Source: a virus. Taken from it: a stretch of 32,093 nt of DNA. Of the stretch, positions 26,101 through 32,093 are shown piece after piece. The position numbers were made by a program, and so were the translations under genes. The notes beneath the pieces were generated by a model. That model saw only the letters and a program-made list of their open reading frames with translations, ran no database searches and was not told the DNA's origin. Location of the stretch: positions 1-32,093 of the IMG/VR virus record IMGVR_UViG_3300037010_000735; one strand, 5' to 3'. Each line of letters opens with the position of its first letter. Position 1 is the stretch's first letter.

Positions 26101-27675
26101 GTTTAAGTTGATTTTCGTTATAAAATTCACTACTTCCTGTGCAGTTTTCGTCTTATCAATCATACTTCTAAGCGTTATAAGATAAACCTCAAAATCTAAG
26201 ACAGACCATTCAGATTTGTAAATATTCAACATAGGCCGACCTATACCAGATTGGTCCATATCCAAGATAGATGTACCTAGGATAGAGAAAGAGAAGTCCA
26301 CTAGACCACCTAATTCGACATCCAGACCGTGTTCTAAGTAATACGCGTACATAAAATCAAGTAGCCGCTTTAACGCTGCGGTATTTAAATAATTTATGTC
26401 GGTTATAAAGTACATAACAACCCGATAGATAGACATAATATCTGGTGTTTCGTAGCTGTTCAACATAAGATTAGTATCTATCGATAATTTATTACTGTAT
26501 TCTTCCATACCGTCGCGATTCAACGTGAAAAGAAAAAAACTTTCTCCGTATGAACCTATGTGTGAACCCTCGTTCCTCAAAAAATCCAATAGCACTGGCG
26601 ACATATCTAATTCATCTATGTCTGTGATGGTTAATATATTGCTGGGGTTTTTCTCGTCGAGTTTAATAAGTACGCTCAAAAACGACCTATATCCGGTTTT
26701 TACAGTTGGTTCCGCGATAATATCCATGGATGGGGTGACCACGGTGGAATACAACATACCGTTGTTATTCATATCGATACTCTTATTCAGTAAGTAACCA
26801 TCACTCTGTCCGAACTGAAATTTCTTTAACACACGTACTTCTTCACCTATAAATTCAATAAACCTCTTAGGTAAACCTACGTTATGATTTAATAATTCAT
26901 AGCTAAGAAATAATTGCAGTGGTTTTTGATACTGTAGGGTATATGTGAACTCCACAGAAAATCTGTTATTGTTCTTTTGTTTTTTCATTCCCAACGTGTC
27001 ATCTGTTATGCTTCCCTGTACGTTTATCAATCGTTCTCTTACTGAGTAATTTGCTTTACTAGGATCCCCATCAGCCGATAAACCTAAATTAACACGATTA
27101 TCAGATATACTAGATACGTAGATCGGCAATGTAGTATTAGAAAAGTCGCTAACTCTCATTTTTTTTACACTCAATATATGTTCGAGTAAATTTATGACGT
27201 AATTCGGTAGCGGATAAGAGTATTCTAAATTATGTTGAGTTGACACACCAGTTGTAGCTGCTAACATATTAACTGTAGATATCATAGCTGTAGCTTTCGA
27301 TTTAGATGATGTATAATAACTAAAACTCACCTCTACGTTATGTCTGTGATACACAGGTATCACAGACATATTAACAAATCCATCCCGAATTAAAGGCTCG
27401 TTCCGAGGGACTGAATTTATACGCTGAGGCATTGTGTTAGTGTCAACACTCTCATCTATAACGACCTTTATGTACTCAGACGGTAAAGTATTTTTATTAC
27501 TAAGTTTTCCAGTCGAACTCATGTTAGCAAAGACAGCTATGTTATCCTCTCCATATAGCACAGGTATTTTTCCATTGAAACCAAGCATGCGATATATGTC
27601 TTTTGTAACGGATATACCTATACTATTATCAATACCGCTGTCAACACCGAAAATAGGTATAAGGACCCTAGGCAT
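26092..27675 (-). CDS. Unknown protein, probable virion component
   Basis: 527 residues from ATG 27675. A longer frame extends to 27735, but it overlaps the end of the preceding gene by 59 nt; with the inner ATG the preceding TGA (27677-27679) is separated by one base, a typical coupled junction. No family recognised. It is mixed alpha/beta, soluble, with VIPVYHRHNVEVSFSYYTSSKSKATAM (about 112-138) and QKPLQLFLSYELLNH in the middle; the alternation of beta strands and polar helices is like neck or tail-completion proteins of large phages, but this is only an impression. A perfect 14-bp hairpin lies within the coding sequence at 27339-27370. Confidence 0.75.
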   Translation of the reverse strand: MPRVLIPIFGVDSGIDNSIGISVTKDIYRMLGFNGKIPVLYGEDNIAVFANMSSTGKLSNKNTLPSEYIKVVIDESVDTNTMPQRINSVPRNEPLIRDGFVNMSVIPVYHRHNVEVSFSYYTSSKSKATAMISTVNMLAATTGVSTQHNLEYSYPLPNYVINLLEHILSVKKMRVSDFSNTTLPIYVSSISDNRVNLGLSADGDPSKANYSVRERLINVQGSITDDTLGMKKQKNNNRFSVEFTYTLQYQKPLQLFLSYELLNHNVGLPKRFIEFIGEEVRVLKKFQFGQSDGYLLNKSIDMNNNGMLYSTVVTPSMDIIAEPTVKTGYRSFLSVLIKLDEKNPSNILTITDIDELDMSPVLLDFLRNEGSHIGSYGESFFLFTLNRDGMEEYSNKLSIDTNLMLNSYETPDIMSIYRVVMYFITDINYLNTAALKRLLDFMYAYYLEHGLDVELGGLVDFSFSILGTSILDMDQSGIGRPMLNIYKSEWSVLDFEVYLITLRSMIDKTKTAQEVVNFITKINLNNV

Positions 27676-27676
27676 C

Positions 27677-28264
27677 TCAAAATACCGACAACAGTGTAGC
27701 GAAATAGCGTATCGTTTCGTGAACACCAAGCACACGGTATAACAACATTAACTCCTCACCAGACGTCATATTTTTATATGATTCATCGGGACAGAAATCT
27801 ACCGAGAAAACTGGTTTATCATCGTATTGTGATACTGCCTCCACTTCACCTAACCCCACATTACAACCATCTGTTATGGTTCGACAGAATATTTTCAATA
27901 TAGCTCTTAATTTTATGCCGATATAGATATCATTTGTTTTCAACAGATATATTAAATGCATTACACCATATTGGGGATCTATGTGTCTATATACCCCGTT
28001 AATTAGTTTTGTTGTATTGACGATATCATATTCTGGACCCGAATTGTAGTTTAATAGAAACTCGTTTAGCTTACCAAGATTGCTACCGAATACAGATCGA
28101 ACAACGTCGGAGTCGTAGTCATTTGAGTTATCTTTTTTAATAAAAATATTGGACACATATGTGAGTTTTCCGCCATCTGATATCTCATCAACCATATGAT
28201 CTGCGTCATTAGCCACGATTTCATCTGGATGTTCTGAATGGGGTTTAAGTATTGCTGGTATCAT
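27677..28264 (-). CDS. Unknown protein, coupled to the next gene
   Basis: 195 residues, no family recognised. Acidic N-terminus (HSEHPDEIVANDADHMVDE), then mixed strands and helices; a helix at about 118-135 (YGVMHLIYLLKTNDIYIGIKL) is hydrophobic but contains charged residues and is not a clear membrane span. It starts at ATG 28264, downstream of the terminator at 28282-28310, with AAAGG about 12 nt upstream. It ends one base before the next gene's ATG, so the two are probably translated together. Confidence 0.75.
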   Translation of the reverse strand: MIPAILKPHSEHPDEIVANDADHMVDEISDGGKLTYVSNIFIKKDNSNDYDSDVVRSVFGSNLGKLNEFLLNYNSGPEYDIVNTTKLINGVYRHIDPQYGVMHLIYLLKTNDIYIGIKLRAILKIFCRTITDGCNVGLGEVEAVSQYDDKPVFSVDFCPDESYKNMTSGEELMLLYRVLGVHETIRYFATLLSVF

Positions 28265-28281
28265 TTTTTACGAACCTTTCT

Positions 28282-28310
28282 AAAAAAATAATGGTGGGTC
28301 TAACCCACCA
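28282..28310 (-). terminator. Intrinsic terminator, minus strand
   Basis: On the minus strand TGGTGGGT, loop TAG, ACCCACCA and then TTATTTTTTT: an 8-bp GC-rich stem with a U-tract. The loop is the stop codon of the 49-residue gene (28300-28302). It should separate the small-gene pair from the 195/527-residue pair. Confidence 0.85.
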
Positions 28311-28449
28311 ATGTAACCGAAACTATAGTTATTTTGGATTCCATCCTCTTAACCTGTTTCTTAGCCGCCGAAGCACTACTAGCAAATACATTAACGCTAC
28401 AATAACTACCGTCGCTGATATATTCCACGCAGTATTCTACACTAGCCAC
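28300..28449 (-). CDS. Small protein of 49 residues with GTG start
   Basis: The sequence from GTG 28449 reads VASVEYCVEYISDGSYCSVN and continues through a short alanine/serine-rich helix, a basic KKQVKRMESK stretch and a final beta strand ITIVSVTLVG. This beta-helix-beta pattern is compact and protein-like. The GTG overlaps the stop codon of the 33-residue gene and is preceded by GGGA, which suggests translational coupling. A longer reading of the same frame, starting at TTG 28524, lies over the 33-residue gene and has no Shine-Dalgarno, so the short form is preferred. Function unknown. Confidence 0.6.
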   Translation of the reverse strand: MASVEYCVEYISDGSYCSVNVFASSASAAKKQVKRMESKITIVSVTLVG

Positions 28450-28543
28450 GGATGATTCCCACGACAGCCATAATACCAATAAACAAAATACATGCGCTGA
28501 TAACTCCCGCCATGTAATAAACAATTTTATCTGAATTCAACAT
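28442..28543 (-). CDS. Very small membrane protein (33 residues)
   Basis: ATG 28543 has the strongest Shine-Dalgarno in the region (AGGGAGG, spacer ATTT). The product, MLNSDKIVYY followed by MAGVISACILFIGIMAVVGIIRG, is essentially one hydrophobic helix (about 10-31) with a charged N-terminus and a terminal Arg-Gly. It overlaps the next small gene by 8 nt. Size and topology recall small phage membrane proteins such as pinholin- or antiholin-like peptides or inhibitors, but nothing is specific. It lies directly behind a candidate promoter (28558-28586). Confidence 0.65.
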   Translation of the reverse strand: MLNSDKIVYYMAGVISACILFIGIMAVVGIIRG

Positions 28544-28557
28544 AAATCCTCCCTATA

Positions 28558-28586
28558 TTTAATATATTCATATACTATATGATTAT
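28558..28586 (-). promoter_or_regulatory. Candidate promoter, minus strand
   Basis: On the minus strand: ATAATCATATAG, TATATGAATATATTAAA, then AGGGAGG and the ATG of the 33-residue gene. The TATGAATATATTAAA box is identical to the one at 25578-25592, and ATCATATAGTATAT resembles ATTACATATAGTATAT at 20891-20918. Confidence 0.5.
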
Positions 28587-28603
28587 ATTTTAACAACTTT
28601 ACG

Positions 28604-29827
28604 CTACTCTCCGCTTATGGGTCGGACTAACAGATATATCAGTAACCCTATAGTAATATTAGCTTTGTTGTTTCGATTAACACCATGATTTTTAATAACA
28701 CATGATTTCATAACTCGTTCCTTCAAACTAGTGAAACCTTCATCCGGAATATTACCACTACTCCAGTATCCTTTCATAAAACGGATAACCTCCAACATTT
28801 TCATTTTGTAGTTATTATTTATGCCTCTTCTATTAAGATAGTCTATAGACATTTTAATAGCTTTTTCTGGTATGTCTTCATTTTCTTTCATTGCCAAAAT
28901 AGGTATTGATTTACCTAATATTACCCTAAATAAATCTTTATCTAAAGTGACCATAATATTAGCTACTAGATGTATTAGCCCTTCGTCTGTAAAATCAGAT
29001 TCAGTTATCATCAACCTATGTAGATTATGTAGGATTATGTCTGGTCTCTCTGAAACATCCCTCATCCTACCACCCTCATCGTCAGAGATAACCGATGATT
29101 GCGAGTGGGTTTTTATATTCTGCTCATTAACTCGTATCAGAACCTCGTATATGTTTTTCATCATGGATTTATACCTATTACGAGAATCCTCGAGTATGTA
29201 GATGCAGTCCAAAGTTGTAAATCTTGTCAATCTCTCCAAGTTGTATCCGTCAGGTGGTAAGAAGTCTGCTTTAGCTCTGTACTTAATAAGAGCTGACCAT
29301 GACTTAACCCTTTTCAGCAAAAACTTCATATCTAGTTCCTCATACACACTTATAGCTACTTCTTTCTTAACTTTTATAGGAAAATACCAGCTATAGATAC
29401 TGCCTAATGTTTTAAAAGAAAATAGTGTGTAGAGTAGTTCCATAGCCATAATTTTATTTTTATCGTTTAGATCAGAATGTAGGTACCTATGCATGAAATA
29501 AAAAAGTAGTATGTATGGTGCTGAGGATTTATACACCCACGTAGAACTAATCCCATCCACCTTATATATCTCATTCTGTACGGCGGTTCGGCTTTCTTTA
29601 AAAATGTATATAAAGAGGTCGTCGTCATCGTCCACTGTAAACGAGATTTCATTAACACCAGTCAAGTTAGAACCCAGAAACTCCATATGAGCATCGTTTT
29701 TAGTAACCCAATTATCGACGCACCTCTTAATGTTACGGATAGAGTTTGTATCGAATTTATGTTTAATAAACAGGGCATCTAGCGTTGTAACTATCTCAGC
29801 ATATTTATTATCGCTTTTCGTTTTCAT
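28604..29827 (-). CDS. Unknown protein, possible virion component
   Basis: 407 residues, no family recognised. Mostly helical, with many K, E, D, N and L; it ends with a hydrophobic stretch (NKANITIGLLIYLLVRPISGE) that could be a terminal membrane-active helix. An acidic DDDDDLF around 77-83 and an aromatic YSWYFPIKVKKE segment (about 144-155) are noticeable. Ribosome binding site AAGGAAAT lies across the stop codon of the previous gene, one base before the ATG, so it is coupled to the two genes upstream. About 60 nt after its end the small-gene promoter block begins in the other direction of reading (that is, further left on the map lies 28543). Confidence 0.7.
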   Translation of the reverse strand: MKTKSDNKYAEIVTTLDALFIKHKFDTNSIRNIKRCVDNWVTKNDAHMEFLGSNLTGVNEISFTVDDDDDLFIYIFKESRTAVQNEIYKVDGISSTWVYKSSAPYILLFYFMHRYLHSDLNDKNKIMAMELLYTLFSFKTLGSIYSWYFPIKVKKEVAISVYEELDMKFLLKRVKSWSALIKYRAKADFLPPDGYNLERLTRFTTLDCIYILEDSRNRYKSMMKNIYEVLIRVNEQNIKTHSQSSVISDDEGGRMRDVSERPDIILHNLHRLMITESDFTDEGLIHLVANIMVTLDKDLFRVILGKSIPILAMKENEDIPEKAIKMSIDYLNRRGINNNYKMKMLEVIRFMKGYWSSGNIPDEGFTSLKERVMKSCVIKNHGVNRNNKANITIGLLIYLLVRPISGE

Positions 29828-29828
29828 T

Positions 29829-30542
29829 CTATTTCCTTAGTAATTCAACAACTGGAGAGGTTGACGTTTCTGGTCGTACAACGGAATTTGTTAAACCTTC
29901 AGCCATATACCCACCTATTAGTTTAGCTCCAGTTGATCGATATGACCATCTTATATCTGATAGACCAACAAAAACAGGTTTATCCTTCATGTCAGTTTGT
30001 CTGTAAAACACACTCTTATCTTTTCTAGATCGGGCTATAACAGACGTAAAGATAGAGAATATGAACTGATTCTCTCCGATACCATTACCACAGTAATCCG
30101 TTGATTTACTAAAAATTCTAGATATATCTTCATAACTCATATACCACGGTACATTTCCCATCTGGAATATCTCTTTAGATAAATCCTGCAGATATTCAGT
30201 ACTAACAACTAGCGTATTAGAAACTATAACAACACTACCGCTTGGAAAAGTCAACTTAATATAACTTACGTCATCAATAGTAATTTCATCTATAGACTGC
30301 GGGTTTAATTCAACAGCCGTCGGTACCGACACAACAGAATACTCATAACTGCCAGTGGCAACAATAAATATCGCAACAGTTCTAACTGTACTACCTATAA
30401 CAGTAAACCCTCTATCGATGAAACGCGATGGGATATAGACATAAAGATCACTGTTAGCTATAGTAACATCGTCATTAACCCAGAGAAGCGTTTTTAGCTT
30501 CTCTGGGTTACGATTAAAAGCACTAGAATCTAAATTAATCAT
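29829..30542 (-). CDS. Unknown protein, translationally coupled
   Basis: 237 residues, no family recognised. Mainly beta structure in the first 120 residues (DLYVYIPSRF, GFTVIGSTVRTVAIFIVATGSY, GSVVIVSNTLVVS), helical in the middle (DLSKEIFQMGNVPWYMS) and a flexible tail with SPVVELLRK. ATG 30542 overlaps the upstream TGA as ATGA, which is classic coupling. A perfect 13-bp hairpin lies 33-65 nt after the start codon (30477-30509). It is part of a three-gene run (506/237/407 residues), probably structural. Confidence 0.7.
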   Translation of the reverse strand: MINLDSSAFNRNPEKLKTLLWVNDDVTIANSDLYVYIPSRFIDRGFTVIGSTVRTVAIFIVATGSYEYSVVSVPTAVELNPQSIDEITIDDVSYIKLTFPSGSVVIVSNTLVVSTEYLQDLSKEIFQMGNVPWYMSYEDISRIFSKSTDYCGNGIGENQFIFSIFTSVIARSRKDKSVFYRQTDMKDKPVFVGLSDIRWSYRSTGAKLIGGYMAEGLTNSVVRPETSTSPVVELLRK

Positions 30543-32093
30543 ACGATGACCCCAGACTTAGGTATTTTCGGTTTAAATACCGTCACTGCGCTGAGAATAT
30601 TGTCGATAGCATTTTCAACATATCCGTAGATAACCGAACTATTTTGATCGTAACCTAGATTGCGAAGAGATCTAATCTTTTTTATAGTGCTAGCTAAACC
30701 ATGAGCGTCAGCAACAATTACTTCAACTAAGCTTGCAGCCATTAAGTCAAAATCGTCAATATCGACACCACCGTAAATAATATTATTAATAGGACCCACT
30801 AACTCGTTATATCTGTGGATTCTATCGTCTATTGCTTCAAACATGGTGTTAGTAGCGCTCATATATCCATTTAGGATGTCGACTCTAATTACGTTATCTG
30901 GTGTATCGAAAAGTTTACTAGCAGCTTCTCCGAATTTATTAGCTGTGAATACAATATCGACAGCCTCCATAGCTCGAACAAACCCCTTTGTAGCGTTTAA
31001 ATAAGCTACTGATAAATAGTATTTTTCAAGAAATGTATCGGGAATATCCTCTCTAATATTATCTAATACAGATTTATTTACTGTTAATCTAGCTACGAAA
31101 TCTTTATCAGATGATCTAGTATCTTCTACGCTAATAATGAGCTTATTAAATTTTATATCGTTATAATACTGCTGCACTGAACCAATAATTTCGGCATTAA
31201 TATAACTAATAATCCCATCAACACAGACTCTTATGTTTGCGTTTGATTCATATGTATTTGAATTATCGCGTAGTCCATTGAACAGAATAGAATACTCTAT
31301 TAATGTTTCAAAGTCGTATTGCAAACCATTAGAGATAAATTCACGGAAACGGTTCACTAGATGTCCATACAGTACAACACCATTTTCACAGAATATTCTA
31401 CCAACACCCTCCCTAGCTAACATTTGTTCAGCGATCCCAATTAAATCACTACGTGTCAGAGTCTTGATACTCACTATCTCTTCGAGACTAAGATCAATAA
31501 CAAAACCCAAGTCTACGTTAGAAACGAGCGCATCAAGCGATGGAGTAGCTGATATAATATCCACACCCCTATCATTATTTAGTTCATTGTAGAGATCAAC
31601 ACAATACGCTGGTAAAGAGACCTCTATAACCTGGCACTGAGCTTTCGTCTCACGAGTTTCTCTAAATATACTTTCAAACTCTTTCGATAGTTCGTTTGCT
31701 ATCGGTAGAATCTTTGTCCTAGTGTGTTCGAAGGACTCGGCTAAATGTGTGGCTAAATCAATGATGAAATTATCGTAAAGACCATTCACATACCTATCGT
31801 ACATAGTGTTCACAGCTTGTGTTAGGTATAGTTTGTTACTATCCAGCGCACCATACAGTTGTCCAAACGTTTTAGTCGTTTCAGCAGTCACGTCACGGTC
31901 AAATTCATTCACTATTTCCAGAATATGTTTAAAAAGAGCTATTTCTGTATAAGTAGCCACGTAGCTACTAAACTCTTCACTCTGGACTATATTCGAATAT
32001 ACAGTCCTAGTTACTCTTAATCCAAAACTATCGACAACCTTAACTACATCGTCAACCACTCTATCGACAAACTCTTTATTAACTGTGTTTGTA
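30539..32093 (-). CDS. Large unknown protein, 5' end beyond the window (partial)
   Basis: At least 517 residues are encoded here. The frame can begin at GTG 32059, but it stays open to the last base of the window and reads smoothly upstream of the GTG (TNTVNKEFVDR), with no Shine-Dalgarno, so the true start is probably beyond the right edge. It is mostly helical and acidic (long amphipathic stretches such as YDRYVNGLYDNFIIDLATHLAESFEHTRTK, about 90-120) with low cysteine content, as in phage tail, neck or internal head proteins. No catalytic motif recognised. It ends ATGA-coupled to the following gene. Confidence 0.75.
   Translation of the reverse strand, partial: TNTVNKEFVDRVVDDVVKVVDSFGLRVTRTVYSNIVQSEEFSSYVATYTEIALFKHILEIVNEFDRDVTAETTKTFGQLYGALDSNKLYLTQAVNTMYDRYVNGLYDNFIIDLATHLAESFEHTRTKILPIANELSKEFESIFRETRETKAQCQVIEVSLPAYCVDLYNELNNDRGVDIISATPSLDALVSNVDLGFVIDLSLEEIVSIKTLTRSDLIGIAEQMLAREGVGRIFCENGVVLYGHLVNRFREFISNGLQYDFETLIEYSILFNGLRDNSNTYESNANIRVCVDGIISYINAEIIGSVQQYYNDIKFNKLIISVEDTRSSDKDFVARLTVNKSVLDNIREDIPDTFLEKYYLSVAYLNATKGFVRAMEAVDIVFTANKFGEAASKLFDTPDNVIRVDILNGYMSATNTMFEAIDDRIHRYNELVGPINNIIYGGVDIDDFDLMAASLVEVIVADAHGLASTIKKIRSLRNLGYDQNSSVIYGYVENAIDNILSAVTVFKPKIPKSGVIV

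Noticed and set aside
26092-27735. 547-residue version of the unknown virion-like protein.
   Set aside because: It would overlap the preceding gene by 59 nt with a cysteine/histidine-rich extension unlike the rest; the ATG at 27675, just after the preceding stop, is more natural.
28300-28524. 74-residue reading of the small gene, starting at TTG 28524.
   Set aside because: It would lie over the well-supported 33-residue gene in another frame and has no Shine-Dalgarno; the GTG at 28449 fits better.

Overview
This window is most simply read as part of the genome of a very large tailed bacteriophage (jumbo phage), distantly related to the phiKZ-like lineage. The evidence is a multisubunit-type RNA polymerase beta subunit encoded by the phage, a phiKZ-like 765-residue major capsid protein, a highly divergent family-B DNA polymerase, a DnaB-like helicase with a degenerate Walker A, and a tail fibre. 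The DNA is AT-rich, almost every gene has an AAGGAG-type ribosome binding site, genes are packed tightly, and no tRNA, rRNA or CRISPR array is visible. No nuclear-shell (chimallin), beta-prime, portal or terminase gene is recognisable here, and the host cannot be named.

Layout. 1-1762 (+): the end of one leucine-rich-repeat (LRR) gene, a complete LRR gene and a small ABC/AAA-type ATPase, closed by a terminator. 1791-6012: a divergent pair of replication genes, DNA polymerase (-) and full-length NAD-dependent DNA ligase (+). 6133-7443 (+): two tandem paralogues of unknown function, each preceded by a duplicated terminator/promoter block. 7520-18866 (-): a late-type operon read right to left: unknown 185-residue protein, major capsid protein, baseplate-like protein, unsplit RNA polymerase beta subunit, membrane zinc metallopeptidase. 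18994-20517 (+): DnaB-like helicase. 20545-25534 (-): tail fibre, small probable fibre chaperone, membrane/coiled-coil protein, YiiX-like papain-fold enzyme, FN3-like protein and a small membrane protein. 25607-26062 (+): a free-standing HNH endonuclease. 26092-32093 (-): two blocks of unidentified, probably virion, proteins separated by two tiny genes; the last gene runs off the right edge.

How it fits together. Polymerase, ligase and helicase point to phage-encoded replication; the beta subunit points to phage-encoded transcription, and its position among capsid and baseplate genes makes a virion-packaged enzyme plausible. Two regulatory signatures recur. One is an AT-rich promoter-like motif (ATTACATA, then TATAGGTAT or a variant) just upstream of at least five transcription units. 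The other is a set of long, nearly loopless palindromes at gene 3' ends, most without a U-tract and several containing the stop codon.

The most notable points are the single-chain beta subunit with all four diagnostic catalytic residues, the palindrome punctuation, the candidate promoter family, and the LRR gene, whose repeats carry a GC-rich DNA palindrome kept even where the protein sequence changes.
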